From Mesorhizobium sp. (GTDB lineage Bacteria > Pseudomonadota > Alphaproteobacteria > Rhizobiales > Rhizobiaceae): a stretch of 64,000 nucleotides of DNA. Both the position numbers and the translations under genes were made by a program. Location of the stretch: contig SAQL01000003.1 in the NCBI GenBank assembly GCA_004020645.1, forward strand, positions 354,267 to 418,266, in the 5' to 3' direction. The notes under the pieces were generated by a model. It was not told where the DNA came from and searched no databases. It worked only from the letters and a program-made list of their open reading frames with translations. The number at the start of each line of letters is the position of its first letter. The first letter of the stretch is position 1. Of the stretch, positions 50,005 to 58,961 are shown in pieces.

Positions 50005-50349
50005 TCACTGCGGGGCTGGTGCGGGCGCCGGGGCAGGCGCTGGCTCTGCAGGCGCCGGAGCAGGTGCTGGGGCAGGCGCCGGAGCGGGTTCTGCAGGTGC
50101 CGGGGCAGGTGCTGGCTCTGCAGGCGCCGGGGCCGGAGCAGGCGTCGGTTCAGCGGGCGCTGGCGCCGGGGCCGGCGTGGTTGCAGCCGGCGGTTCACCA
50201 GGCTCTGGCGCCTCACCGGTTGTTCCAAAAACATAGTAGGCGACAATGGCCAGAATAACGACGACCAGGGCAATCAGCCAGCCGGTGCTGCCGCCACCCG
50301 ACCTGGGAGGGGGTGTCGGAGTGGTGTACGGGTCGTTTGGATTAGCCAT
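50005..50349 (-). CDS. Single-helix membrane protein with a Pro/Ala/Glu repeat tail
   Basis: 114 residues. A short Pro-rich N-terminus, one membrane helix ('GWLIALVVVILAIVAYYVFG', about 21-40), then about 70 residues of 'PAPAPAPAEP' repeats to the end. The tail is probably extended and periplasmic, as in TonB-like or cell-wall-spanning proteins. The DNA is correspondingly a degenerate 6-base and 12-base tandem repeat prone to length change. The ATG at 50349 has an AGGAC ribosome site. Function unknown. Confidence 0.8.
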   Translation of the reverse strand: MANPNDPYTTPTPPPRSGGGSTGWLIALVVVILAIVAYYVFGTTGEAPEPGEPPAATTPAPAPAPAEPTPAPAPAPAEPAPAPAPAEPAPAPAPAPAPAPAEPAPAPAPAPAPQ

Positions 50350-50554
50350 AAAAGTGTCCTCCGTGGGATGAAAAGTATCAATCAACACACATCAACGCGC
50401 AATCGTCGAACAGGTTTCACGCTAGCGATCGAAAACGCCGAAAACAGGGCAATCTTCGCCGGGAATCAATTGTGCGCACGCACTTTACTCGCAAAATTCG
50501 CAGCGATCGAGCCAAAACAAACCTTTCGATCTACCTGTACTCAGACAAGCCTTC

Positions 50555-50586
50555 CGTGATTCGGGAAGGCATCGCCCCGAATCACG
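50555..50586. repeat. Perfect hairpin downstream of the TraB/GumN gene
   Basis: cgtgattcggg/cccgaatcacg, 11-bp stem, ten-base loop, 30 bases past the gene's stop codon on the minus strand. No T-tract follows, so it may be a factor-dependent terminator or a 3'-end protector. Confidence 0.6.
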
Positions 50587-50616
50587 TCTTGCCGGTCTGC
50601 AACTCAGCCGTGCAAC

Positions 50617-51684
50617 TCAGTCGACGGCAGTGACGGTGTAACCGGCCTTGCGGAAATCCTCGACCAGACCTTCCGCGCCCGGAAGGTGCAAGGCGCCGAC
50701 CGCCATGAAGGCGTTGCCCTTGGCGAGGATCGGCCCGGCATGATCGATCATCACCTTGTTGCGGCGGGTGATCATGGTTTCCTCGAAGGCGGCATAGCCC
50801 GCCGAATCGTCTTCGCCGCCGGGAAGGACGGCACGAAACAGCGGCCAGAGCATGCCAATGTCGCCGCGCTGGTAAAGCACGATCATGGTTTCGTTGACGT
50901 CGTTCACCCTGTTGCCGAGCTTCAATGTGTCGACGAGGCCCTTCATGTGAAAAGCGAGCGGCAGCGAGGCCATGGCGCGAAGCTGGTCGGCGACGGTCTC
51001 CAACCCATCGACGGCCTTGCCTGAGGCTTTGGCGTCCCGCGCGAGCTTGATGTCGAGCACCGGCGCGCCGCCGGCCTGGCGGGCCAGTTCACAGGCCGGG
51101 AGCGCGACCATGGTCGACAGCATCCACGGTTTCATCTTGGCGACGCTCGCCGGCGGGATGCCGCGCGCGTCGAGCGCCTTGTTCACCGCCGCCGCATCGT
51201 CCGGCGACAGCAGCGAGGACAGCGTGGTGCTGTCGGTGAACATCATCAGCTCCGGCTCTTTCAGGAACGCCGCCATCATCTTCTGCTGATCGAGCACCTC
51301 CGTGGTCTCGATGACGATAGTGTCGGCAGCGTCAAACGCCTTTTGCGCGGCAGGCGGCAGCGTGGTCACGCGCGGGTCAGTCATGTGCATGGTGCCGAAC
51401 AGGAAGGACGGCCTTTCGCCCGCCTTTTCCAGTTTCCACAACAGGCCCTTGCCGTTCGGTGTTGCGGCCGCTTCCGTCTCGATCTTGCGGTAGGTGGCGG
51501 GGTCGTCCTTCTGCAAGGCCGACAGCATGTCGGCGCCGGCGCAGACCGGGGTTTCGGCGCGCGCCTTGCCGGCGGCGAGCAGCGCGAGGATGAGGAAAGA
51601 GAGAAAAAACAGGACGTTGAGCGCCACGAGCAGCTTCAACGACGCAAGGGCCGTGCGGTCGGCGATGGTAATGACGCGTTTCAT
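50617..51684 (-). CDS. TraB/GumN-family protein
   Basis: 355 residues. An N-terminal hydrophobic segment (about 22-40) acts as signal or anchor. The family core shows 'GLLWKLEKAGERPSFLFGTMHMTDPRVTTLPPAAQKAFDAADTIVIET' (about 79-126), where 'GTxH' and the later 'FMAVGALHLPGAEGLVEDFRKAGYTV' carry the conserved Gly-x-x-His motifs. TraB/GumN proteins are related to Tiki-type metalloproteases, but bacterial functions are largely unknown. Confidence 0.9.
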   Translation of the reverse strand: MKRVITIADRTALASLKLLVALNVLFFLSFLILALLAAGKARAETPVCAGADMLSALQKDDPATYRKIETEAAATPNGKGLLWKLEKAGERPSFLFGTMHMTDPRVTTLPPAAQKAFDAADTIVIETTEVLDQQKMMAAFLKEPELMMFTDSTTLSSLLSPDDAAAVNKALDARGIPPASVAKMKPWMLSTMVALPACELARQAGGAPVLDIKLARDAKASGKAVDGLETVADQLRAMASLPLAFHMKGLVDTLKLGNRVNDVNETMIVLYQRGDIGMLWPLFRAVLPGGEDDSAGYAAFEETMITRRNKVMIDHAGPILAKGNAFMAVGALHLPGAEGLVEDFRKAGYTVTAVD

Positions 51685-51798
51685 GGCCGCTTTTTAGAGA
51701 CAAAGAACGGCGAAACGGTTAACTGGCGCAGCAAAATTGTCTCGGACATCGTTCCACGGCTGATATCCTGGCTGCAACTTTGCGAAATCATGCGTCGG

Positions 51799-52737
51799 TT
51801 ACGCCCGCGGATGGGCCGCTTCATAGACTTCGAGCAGCCTTGCGGTGTCGACGCCGGTATAGATCTGCGTCGTCGACAGGCTGGCGTGGCCCAAAAGTTC
51901 CTGGATGGTGCGCAGGTCGCCGCCGCGCCCAAGCAGATGTGTGGCGAAAGAATGGCGCAAAGCGTGCGGCGTGGCGGTGTCGGGCAGATTGAGCGCCGAG
52001 CGCAGCTTGGCCATGTCGCGCTGGACGATGGCCGGGTTGAGCGGGCCGCCGCGGGCGCCGCGAAACAGCAGGCCCTTCGGATCGATATGATAGGGGCAGA
52101 GCCGGCGGTATTCGGCGATCGCCCGCAGCGCCACCGGCAGCACCGGCACCAGCCGCGTCTTACCGCCCTTGCCGGTGACGCGCAGCACCTTATCGCCGGC
52201 GGCCGACAGATCGGCGCCGGACATGCCGAGCGCCTCGGAAATGCGCAGACCTGATCCGTAAAGCAACGTCAGCACGGCCGCGTTGCGGGCTGCGATCCAC
52301 GGCTCCTCGGCCAACTGGCCCTCCACCGAAACGACGTGTTTCGCATCGCTTGCCGTCAGCGGCTTGGGGAGCGATTTCGGCTGCCGTGGCGCGCGCAGTG
52401 CCGCAGCACCCGCCGCATTGACGAGGCCGCGCCGTTCCAGAAAGCGCAGCAGCGAGCGGATGCCGGCCAGCCCGCGTCCGAGCGTGCGGGCGCCGGCGCC
52501 CCCGGCGCGGCGGGCGGCGAGAAAGCCGCGCAGATCGGCCGGGCGCAGATCGGCGATATCCGAAATGCCGGGCGAGCCGCCGCAATGGCCGGTCAGGAAG
52601 TGCAGGAACTGGCGTGTATCGCGCTCATAGGCCTCCACGGTTTCCGGCGACAGCCGGCGTTCGCGCGCCAGCATCTTCAGCCAGCTTTCGCGGGCCGCCT
52701 GAAGGTCTGATTTGGCCGGGATGAGGAATTCCTGCAT
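51799..52737 (-). CDS. xerC: Site-specific tyrosine recombinase XerC
   Basis: 312 residues. The N-terminal SAM-like domain (about 15-105) precedes a full catalytic domain: Arg in 'LYGSGLRISEALGM' near 170, Lys in 'VTGKGGKTRLVPVL' near 193, H-x-x-R in 'TPHALRHSFATHLLGRGG' near 260, His in 'LGHASLSTTQIYTGV' near 285 and the nucleophile Tyr in the same stretch. It resolves chromosome dimers at dif with XerD. No dif site was seen beside it. Confidence 0.93.
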   Translation of the reverse strand: MQEFLIPAKSDLQAARESWLKMLARERRLSPETVEAYERDTRQFLHFLTGHCGGSPGISDIADLRPADLRGFLAARRAGGAGARTLGRGLAGIRSLLRFLERRGLVNAAGAAALRAPRQPKSLPKPLTASDAKHVVSVEGQLAEEPWIAARNAAVLTLLYGSGLRISEALGMSGADLSAAGDKVLRVTGKGGKTRLVPVLPVALRAIAEYRRLCPYHIDPKGLLFRGARGGPLNPAIVQRDMAKLRSALNLPDTATPHALRHSFATHLLGRGGDLRTIQELLGHASLSTTQIYTGVDTARLLEVYEAAHPRA

Positions 52738-52866
52738 TGCTCTTCCGATGCCGTTCTTCCAATTCTGGGGCCATCTTCCGGCAGCCGGGTTAGGAAGCGG
52801 TGAAGAGCCGCGTCATTGAAATGACAAGAGGGTGGAGCTAGAGCAAGGCCAAAGGATTTTCCACCG

Positions 52867-53466
52867 ATGACCAAACCCCAAAACCCCGTCCAGATGGCCG
52901 TGATCGGCGCCGCCCACGGCATCAAGGGCGAATTGCGCGTGAAAACCTTCACCGGCGATCCTCTGGCGCTGGCCGACTACGGGCCGCTCTATGCCAGGGA
53001 CGGCCGTGCCTTCCAGATCGTCGACATCAGGCCGGCCAATAACGTCGTGGTGGTGCGCTTTAAGGGCATCAGCGACCGCAACGCCGCCGAGGCGCTCGCC
53101 GGCACGGAATTGTTCGTCGATCGCTCGATGTTGCCGGACGACGGCGAAGAGGACGAATTCTATCATGCCGATCTCGTCGGGCTGGCGGTCCGCGACGATA
53201 CCGGTGCTGACATCGGCAAGGTCGTTGCCGTGCATAATTTCGGCGGCGGCGACATTCTCGACGTGACGCTGGCGGGGCGCAAAGGCGTGCTGATCCCGTT
53301 CACGCAGGCCGCCGTTCCTGACGTGTCGATCAAAGAGGGCTTTCTCCGCATCGATCCGGCGGCGGCGGGCTTGATCGATGACGAAGACGGCGATGCTCCC
53401 GGCCGCGACGGCTTCGACCCGAAGGGCCGGCCGCGCGGGCCGAAGGACGCCGGGGGCAACCGGTGA
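52867..53466 (+). CDS. rimM: Ribosome maturation factor RimM
   Basis: 199 residues. N-terminal barrel '[23 protein letters not shown]' and C-terminal PRC barrel with '[14 protein letters not shown]' near 97 and '[25 protein letters not shown]'. It assists 30S subunit head assembly. The stop overlaps the trmD start by four bases (GTGA). An extra 30-residue Asp/Gly/Arg-rich tail follows the PRC domain, common in Rhizobiales. Confidence 0.95.
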   Translation: MTKPQNPVQMAVIGAAHGIKGELRVKTFTGDPLALADYGPLYARDGRAFQIVDIRPANNVVVVRFKGISDRNAAEALAGTELFVDRSMLPDDGEEDEFYHADLVGLAVRDDTGADIGKVVAVHNFGGGDILDVTLAGRKGVLIPFTQAAVPDVSIKEGFLRIDPAAAGLIDDEDGDAPGRDGFDPKGRPRGPKDAGGNR

Positions 53467-54161
53467 GTTTTTCCGCCTCGGTGCTAACGCTCTATCCCGA
53501 GATGTTTCCCGGCGCGCTCGGCCTGTCTCTGGCCGGCCGGGCACTGGAGGCCGGCACATGGTCGCTGGAAGCAATCCAGATCCGCGATTTCGCCACCGAT
53601 CGCCACCGCACCGTCGACGACACGCCGGCCGGCGGCGGCGCCGGCATGGTGATGCGCGCCGATGTGCTGGCCAGCGCCATCGACCACGCTTCGCCGGCGG
53701 GTGACCTGCGCCCGCGCCTGCTGATGAGCCCGCGCGGCAGGCCGCTGACGCAGGTGCGCGTGCGCGAGCTGGCCGCTGGACCTGGCGTGGTGATCGTCTG
53801 CGGCCGCTTCGAGGGCGTCGACCAGCGGGTTATCGAGGCGCGGGGGCTGGAGGAGGTCTCGGTCGGCGACTTCATCCTGTCCGGTGGCGAGCCGGCAGCG
53901 CTGGTGCTGCTCGATGCCGTGGTGCGGCTGTTGCCGGGCGTGATGGGCAACGCGGTGTCGGGCGATGAAGAGAGCTTTGAAAACGGCCTGCTCGAGCATC
54001 CGCACTACACGCGGCCGCAGGAATTCGAGGGCCGGCAAATCCCCGAGGTTCTCACCTCGGGCAATCACAAGAAGATCGCCGCATGGCGGCGCGCCGAGTC
54101 GGAAAAATTGACGAAGGAGCGGCGGCCGGACCTGTTAGCTGCTCACCCCCTGGTGAAATAG
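53463..54161 (+). CDS. trmD: tRNA (guanine37-N1)-methyltransferase
   Basis: 232 residues. SPOUT trefoil-knot enzyme methylating G37. Marks are '[24 protein letters not shown]' near 8, '[50 protein letters not shown]' (about 117-166) and '[30 protein letters not shown]'. Starts at GTG, coupled to rimM. The end overlaps the convergent TauE gene by 19 bases, which splits trmD from rplS. Confidence 0.97.
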   Translation: MSFSASVLTLYPEMFPGALGLSLAGRALEAGTWSLEAIQIRDFATDRHRTVDDTPAGGGAGMVMRADVLASAIDHASPAGDLRPRLLMSPRGRPLTQVRVRELAAGPGVVIVCGRFEGVDQRVIEARGLEEVSVGDFILSGGEPAALVLLDAVVRLLPGVMGNAVSGDEESFENGLLEHPHYTRPQEFEGRQIPEVLTSGNHKKIAAWRRAESEKLTKERRPDLLAAHPLVK

Positions 54162-54895
54162 TAAAAGGCCAGGAACACGCCGACCCCGACGACGAAGCCG
54201 CGCACGGCAATTTGCGGCACGCGCTTGGCGATCCAGACGCCGGCATAGCCGCCCAGCGCGCCGCCCGGTATCATGACGATCGCCTGCGGCCAGGCGATGA
54301 CGTCGCCGGAGATGAAGACCAGGATGGCTGCCGCCGCGATGACCACGGCCAGCATGTTCTTCAGCGCGTTCAGTCGATGATAATCGCCGGGCTGGGTGAG
54401 GCCGAGCGTCGCCAGCATCATGACGCCCATGCCGGCGCCGAAGAAGCCGCCATAGACGGCGGTCGCGAATTGCGCCAGGGAACCGCCCAGCGAACCCACC
54501 GCGGCCTCATGCCCCGGCTTGGGCGCCGGCCTCAGCCACGGCCCGGCGGCGAACAGCGCGGTTGCCGCCAGCAGCAGCCACGGCACCAGGACGCGGAACG
54601 ACGGATTGTCGAGCGCCAGAAGGATGAGCGCACCGGCCAGTGCACCGAAAGCCGAGATAAGGCCGAGCAGCAATGCCGTGCGCCAGAAATGCTTGATGTC
54701 GGACCAGTAGGCGAGCGTCGAGGTGATGTAGCCGGGAAACTGTGTCAGCGACGAGGTGGCGTTGGCGACGATCGGCGGCAAGCCGACCAACGACATGGCG
54801 CCGAAGGTTATGAACGTCCCGCCGCCGGCTATGGCGTTGACGGCGCCTGAGAGAAAGCCCGCGAAAAAGAGCAGGGCCGCATCGAGAACTGGCAT
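54143..54895 (-). CDS. TauE/SafE-family membrane exporter
   Basis: 250 residues with about eight membrane helices in two halves. Typical segments are '[40 protein letters not shown]' (N-terminal repeat) and '[19 protein letters not shown]' (C-terminal repeat). Family members export sulfite or organosulfonates, but many are unassigned. It is transcribed against trmD and rplS, interrupting the usual rimM-trmD-rplS run. Confidence 0.92.
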   Translation of the reverse strand: MPVLDAALLFFAGFLSGAVNAIAGGGTFITFGAMSLVGLPPIVANATSSLTQFPGYITSTLAYWSDIKHFWRTALLLGLISAFGALAGALILLALDNPSFRVLVPWLLLAATALFAAGPWLRPAPKPGHEAAVGSLGGSLAQFATAVYGGFFGAGMGVMMLATLGLTQPGDYHRLNALKNMLAVVIAAAAILVFISGDVIAWPQAIVMIPGGALGGYAGVWIAKRVPQIAVRGFVVGVGVFLAFYYFTRG

Positions 54896-55241
54896 GGAGG
54901 GTGTTGCCGCCCGAGGAAAGTCACGTTTTACCCGGCTTAAAAAGCTTGGGCCTTCGACGCAACCCCTGCGCTGAAAGATTGCAATGTCGGCCAACGACCA
55001 AAAAAGGCACGGCGAAGGCGTGACAAAGCGTCGAAATAGCTGTATGTGCGCGCCGAACCGGAAGAACAATCTGCCAAGAGCGATCTTCTGGCCCGTCAAC
55101 AATGACGGTGTAGTCGCCCCTGCCCGATGTTCTCGAACCCGAATGTTCTCGAACAAAGGGCATAGCCGAGCGGTCAATGCAACTGCAAGGCGAGTGTCGG
55201 ACGCTCTGACTGTCGGAAGAACAAGAAGTGGATTTGTAGAG
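54896..55241. other. Intergenic region upstream of rplS
   Basis: About 346 bases between divergent TauE and rplS. Frames are open but not protein-like. A short direct repeat 'gttctcgaac' occurs twice near 55130 and 55145. It must hold both promoters and the L19 leader. No tRNA or known leader RNA was recognised. Confidence 0.45.
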
Positions 55242-55781
55242 ATGGATATTCTCCGTCAGCTCGAGGCCGAACAGGCCGCCAAGATCGAAACCAAGCGCAA
55301 GCTTCCCGAATTCCAGCCCGGCGACACCGTGCGCGTCCAGGTCCGCGTGACCGAAGGCACCCGCACCCGCGTCCAGGCTTATGAGGGCGTCGTCATCGCC
55401 CGCGCCGGCGCCGGTTTCCAGGAGAATTTCACCGTTCGCAAGATTTCCTACGGCGAAGGCGTGGAGCGTGTGTTCCCGGTCTATTCGCCGATGGTCGAGG
55501 GCGTCGAGATTGTGCGCCGCGGCAAGGTGCGTCGCGCCAAGCTTTACTACCTGCGCGATCGTCGCGGCAAGTCGGCCCGTATCTCGGAAAACACCGGTGT
55601 GCGCGCCCGCAAGCTCAACGACGAAGAGCGTGATCTGCTGAACACCGAGAAGGCCCGCATCGAGGCCGAGAAGGTGGCCGCCGCCCAGGCGCTGGCCGCC
55701 GAGAAGGCCGCGCAGGACGCCGCCGAGAAGAAGGCCGCCGACGAGGCCGCCAAGGCGGCGGAAGCGGCTGTCGCCGAATAA
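55242..55781 (+). CDS. rplS: 50S ribosomal protein L19
   Basis: 179 residues. The L19 core covers residues 1-120 ('[33 protein letters not shown]', '[41 protein letters not shown]'), located at the 30S/50S interface. The last 55 residues are a Lys/Ala/Glu helical extension of '[31 protein letters not shown]' type, usual in Rhizobiales. The ATG at 55242 is the family start; the open frame upstream is non-coding. Confidence 0.97.
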   Translation: MDILRQLEAEQAAKIETKRKLPEFQPGDTVRVQVRVTEGTRTRVQAYEGVVIARAGAGFQENFTVRKISYGEGVERVFPVYSPMVEGVEIVRRGKVRRAKLYYLRDRRGKSARISENTGVRARKLNDEERDLLNTEKARIEAEKVAAAQALAAEKAAQDAAEKKAADEAAKAAEAAVAE

Positions 55782-55806
55782 GGCTTCTTCAAAACCCATG
55801 TTTCGG

Positions 55807-55830
55807 AAAGGCGGCCTCGGCCGCCTTTTT
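55807..55830 (+). terminator. Terminator of rplS
   Basis: Stem aaaggcgg/ccgccttt around cctcgg, then a run of five T and a G. Twenty-six bases past the rplS stop. Confidence 0.85.
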
Positions 55831-56024
55831 GTTTCGCTGGATGGATTCGACGCAATCGAAACGGATCGTTCCGTTATCGTTTGGTGAAAGCATTGGAATC
55901 CGGTTTCGCGCGGTACGGCGCATCAGGCCGGCTTGCAAGGCGCGTGCGGAAAGCTAAAGTCGGCGCCGGATTTTCGTGCAAGCCTCGACCATATCGAGGC
56001 CGTTCAAGTTCTCGGGGGTGTACC

Positions 56025-56822
56025 ATGACCAAAGCGAAACTGCTGTTGGCCGGCCTGTTGGCTCTGATACTTGCGCCCGTCGCCGCCCTGGCGCAGGCGC
56101 TTCCCGATCTCGGCGGCAAGAAGGTGGTGGTGGTGACGGAGAACGCCTATCCGCCATTGCAGTTCATCGACGCCAAGACCGGCAAGCAGATCGGCTGGGA
56201 ATATGACGCGATGAACGAGATCGCCAAGCGGCTGAATTTCCAGGTCGAGTACCAGAACACCTCCTGGGACGCGATGATCCAGGCGGTCTCCGACAACCAG
56301 TACAACATCGGCATGACCGGCATCACCATCAAGGACGACCGCAAGCAGAAGGTCGATTTCTCTGACCCCTACATGCGCTCGGAACAGTTCATGCTGGTGC
56401 GCGGCGATGAGAAGCGCTTCACCGACGCCAAGACGTTCGGCGCCTTCAAGGATGGGCTGATCGGCGCGCAGGCCGGCACCACCCCCTTCTACACCGCCGT
56501 CTACAACGTGCTCGACGGCAATGAGCAGAACCCGCGCATCAAACTGTTCGAGACGTTCGGTGCGACGGTGCAGGCGTTGAAGACCGGTGACGTCGACGTC
56601 GTTTTGACCGACGGCACTGCCGGCAAGGGCTATGTCGATGCGTCCAATGGCGGGCTGAAGCTGATCGGCGGGCCGCTAGGCACCGAGGATTTCGGCTTTA
56701 TTTTCCCGAAAGGCTCGGATCTGGTGAAACCGGTCAATGCAGCGATCGCCGCACTGAAGGCCGACGGCACGCTCGACGCGCTCAACAAGAAATGGTTCCT
56801 TGACTACAAGATGGGGCAGTAG
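56025..56822 (+). CDS. Amino-acid ABC transporter substrate-binding protein
   Basis: 265 residues. A signal peptide ends near 'VAALA-QA' (about residue 23); there is no lipobox, so it is soluble in the periplasm. Family 3 solute-binding pattern: '[37 protein letters not shown]' near 36, '[27 protein letters not shown]' near 95, '[10 protein letters not shown]' at the end. Substrate probably a polar amino acid. The permease gene follows, but only after a 157-base palindrome; no ATPase gene is near. Confidence 0.92.
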   Translation: MTKAKLLLAGLLALILAPVAALAQALPDLGGKKVVVVTENAYPPLQFIDAKTGKQIGWEYDAMNEIAKRLNFQVEYQNTSWDAMIQAVSDNQYNIGMTGITIKDDRKQKVDFSDPYMRSEQFMLVRGDEKRFTDAKTFGAFKDGLIGAQAGTTPFYTAVYNVLDGNEQNPRIKLFETFGATVQALKTGDVDVVLTDGTAGKGYVDASNGGLKLIGGPLGTEDFGFIFPKGSDLVKPVNAAIAALKADGTLDALNKKWFLDYKMGQ

Positions 56823-56883
56823 GCTTCCTTGCTTGCGAGTGCCGGGTGATGCACAGGAGCCCGCGCTGACTTTGCGCCCGTGC

Positions 56884-57040
56884 ACCCCCCTCTGTCCTGC
56901 CGGACATCTCCCCCTCGAGGGGGGAGATCGGCTTTCGCATCGGCTTTCGCCAATTTTCAGCGTTGCAGAATGGGCGGCGACGTCAAGGCTGCCAATCTCC
57001 CCCCTTGAGGGGGAGATGGCCGGCAGGCCAGAGGGGGGCC
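56884..57040. repeat. Long palindrome between binding protein and permease genes
   Basis: Arms of about 50 bases beginning 'cccccctctgtcctgccggacatctcccc' and ending in the complementary 'ccggcaggccagaggggggcc'. Same family as the ccmA-ccmB element. It lies entirely in the intergenic part of a two-gene transport operon. Confidence 0.85.
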
Positions 57041-57074
57041 ACTTGGCTCGACGTTGTTTCGTCGGCGCGCCTTG

Positions 57075-57890
57075 ATGGCAACCCCTGCATCTTCCGCGTC
57101 CAAAACCGACTTCCCGTGGTGGCTTGCCGTAGCGGCGACGTTCGCCGTGGCCGCTGCCATCTTCATTGCGGCAAGCGACCTCTACGCTCAGGTTTTCGCG
57201 ACCGTCGCCACGGGCATCGGCATCACCGTCTTCGTCACAATGGTCGCCTTCGCGCTGGCCTCGGCAATCGGGCTCGGCATTGCGCTAATGGGGCTGTCGG
57301 GGTCGCGCTGGCTGCGCCAGATTGCTCGCTTCTACGTCGAGATCATCCGCGGCGTGCCGATGCTGGTGCTGTTGTTCTGGATCGCCTTTGCCGGGGCGCC
57401 GGCCTTCGTCGCGGCGTGGAACGCGGTGACCGCGCCATTGCAAAATGCGGGTCTCTTCGGAGAACTGCTGGTGCGCGACGTGTCGTTGCTGTGGCGCGCC
57501 ATCATGGCGCTGACCATCGGCTACTCGGCCTTCATCTCGGAGGTCTTCCGCGCCGGCATCCAGGCGGTCGAGAAGGGCCAGATCGAGGCGGCGAAAGCGC
57601 TGGGGCTGACGCGCACGCAACGTTTCCGGCTGATCGTCTTTCCGCAGGCGATCCGCACCATCCTGCCGCCGCTCGGCAATGATTTCGTCGCCATGGTCAA
57701 GGATTCTTCGCTGGTCTCGGTGCTCGGCGTCGCTGACATCACCCAGATGGGCAAGATCTACGCCGCCGGCTCGTTCCGCTTCTTCGAAACTTATTCGATC
57801 GTCGCCTACATCTATCTTATCCTGACGGTCGGCCTGTCGCTGGCCTTGCGGGGGCTGGAGAAGCGGCTGCGCCGCCAGCATGAGCAATAA
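57075..57890 (+). CDS. Amino-acid ABC transporter permease
   Basis: 271 residues, HisM/GlnP type with about five to six helices. The EAA loop 'EKGQIEAAKALGLTRTQRFRLIVFPQAIRTILPPLGNDFVAMVKDSSL' (about 175-222) is the ATPase contact, and 'YVEIIRGVPMLVLLFWIAF' near 90 is typical. The ATG at 57075 follows directly after the palindrome. A cognate ATPase is not in the window; the next gene is a methyltransferase. Confidence 0.93.
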   Translation: MATPASSASKTDFPWWLAVAATFAVAAAIFIAASDLYAQVFATVATGIGITVFVTMVAFALASAIGLGIALMGLSGSRWLRQIARFYVEIIRGVPMLVLLFWIAFAGAPAFVAAWNAVTAPLQNAGLFGELLVRDVSLLWRAIMALTIGYSAFISEVFRAGIQAVEKGQIEAAKALGLTRTQRFRLIVFPQAIRTILPPLGNDFVAMVKDSSLVSVLGVADITQMGKIYAAGSFRFFETYSIVAYIYLILTVGLSLALRGLEKRLRRQHEQ

Positions 57891-57947
57891 CCGGCAGGCG
57901 AAGGCGGCGCTACGATTGCAGCCGATACGTTTTGGAGGGTCAGTTCC

Positions 57948-58583
57948 ATGAACATCGACAAAGCCAATGCGGCGTTGGAGTCCGTCTATGCGGCCGACAC
58001 GCCGGAAGCGCTGGCGCAAGCCTATGCCGCATGGGCTGCGACCTATGACAGCGAAACCGCCTCGCTCGGTTATCTCCTGCCGTTCCTGATCGCCGCCTGG
58101 GTGGCGCGCCATGTGCCATCAGGCGAGGGGCCGCTGCTCGACGCCGGCTGCGGCACCGGCCTGTCGGGACCATCGCTCAAAGCGCTCGGCTATCAGGACA
58201 TCGCCGGGCTCGACCTGTCGGATGAAATGCTCGACATCGCCGGCAGCCGCCAGGCCTACAGCGAGCTGAAACAGGCGATGCTTGGCGGTCCGCTGCCTTG
58301 GCCGGACGGGTATTTCCGCGCCTTCTTCTCGACCGGCGTGTTCACCATCAGCCACGCGCCGGCCTCCGGCCTGCATGAACTGGTGCGGATCACCAAGAAG
58401 GGCGGCCACGCCATCTTCACCGTTCGCGACCAAGTGTTCGAGAGCGGCGGCTTTCGTGATGTCCTTGCCGAGTTGGAGCGGGACAAAAAATGGCGGCCGC
58501 TCGAGGAAAGCCCGTGGTTCCGCTGCTATGCCATCGCCGAGCCCGAGGCGCTGGTGAAGACTTTTGTGTTCGAAGTGGTTTGA
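57948..58583 (+). CDS. Class I SAM-dependent methyltransferase
   Basis: 211 residues. SAM-binding motif I 'PLLDAGCGTGLSGPSLKALG' near 62, motif II 'IAGLDLSDEMLDIAGSRQAY' near 84, and 'LHELVRITKKGGHAIFTVRDQVFESGGF' near 142. Resembles the WBSCR27-like methyltransferase family. The substrate is unknown. It has a GGAGGG ribosome site and follows the permease by 57 bases. Confidence 0.9.
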   Translation: MNIDKANAALESVYAADTPEALAQAYAAWAATYDSETASLGYLLPFLIAAWVARHVPSGEGPLLDAGCGTGLSGPSLKALGYQDIAGLDLSDEMLDIAGSRQAYSELKQAMLGGPLPWPDGYFRAFFSTGVFTISHAPASGLHELVRITKKGGHAIFTVRDQVFESGGFRDVLAELERDKKWRPLEESPWFRCYAIAEPEALVKTFVFEVV

Positions 58584-58596
58584 GAGGCGCCTTCTT

Positions 58597-58722
58597 CCTT
58601 CTCCCTTGTGGGAGAAGGTGCGCGTAGCGCCGAGACGGATGAGGGGTGCTGGCGTCGGCGTTCCCTGGAGTACCCCTCATCCGTCGCCTTCGGCGACACC
58701 TTCTCCCACAAGGGGAGAAGGC
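58597..58722. repeat. Long interspersed palindrome
   Basis: Ends 'ccttctcccttgtgggagaagg' and 'ccttctcccacaaggggagaagg' flank arms gacggatgaggggt and acccctcatccgtc. Same layout as the element at 17.1 kb. It occupies the first part of the 378-base gap between the methyltransferase and leuC. Confidence 0.85.
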
Positions 58723-58770
58723 AGAACCGCGCCAGGCACCAGCCAATTGCCGAAAACCCAAAACATTGAT

Positions 58771-58899
58771 ATGAGCCACGCCATGGAACAGCTTTTTGGC
58801 GATCCGGGTTACAAGGGCTTCGTGCTGCAGGACAGAAAACGCCTGCCGTCGCGATTCTCGGCGCGCGTTTCCGGCGCTCTGACCAGCCGACTTCGCTAG
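58771..58899 (+). CDS. Possible 42-residue protein upstream of leuC
   Basis: An ATG at 58771 opens a frame ending at TAG 58899, encoding a basic peptide with '[19 protein letters not shown]' and a terminal 'ALTSRLR'. It has no leucine run, so it is not a leucine attenuator peptide. The ribosome site is weak and no family is recognised. It may be a real small protein, a gene fragment or noise; it is the only candidate in this gap besides the palindrome. Confidence 0.25.
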   Translation: MSHAMEQLFGDPGYKGFVLQDRKRLPSRFSARVSGALTSRLR

Positions 58900-58961
58900 G
58901 CCGTGTTCGCCGGCTAGCCGGCGCTTGTCCTTTCCCATTTTTTATCGACGGATTTACGCAC

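Noticed and set aside
55160..55230. tRNA-like string 'agccgagcggtcaatgcaactgcaag' upstream of rplS
   Set aside because: No acceptor stem, anticodon arm or T-loop could be paired around it.
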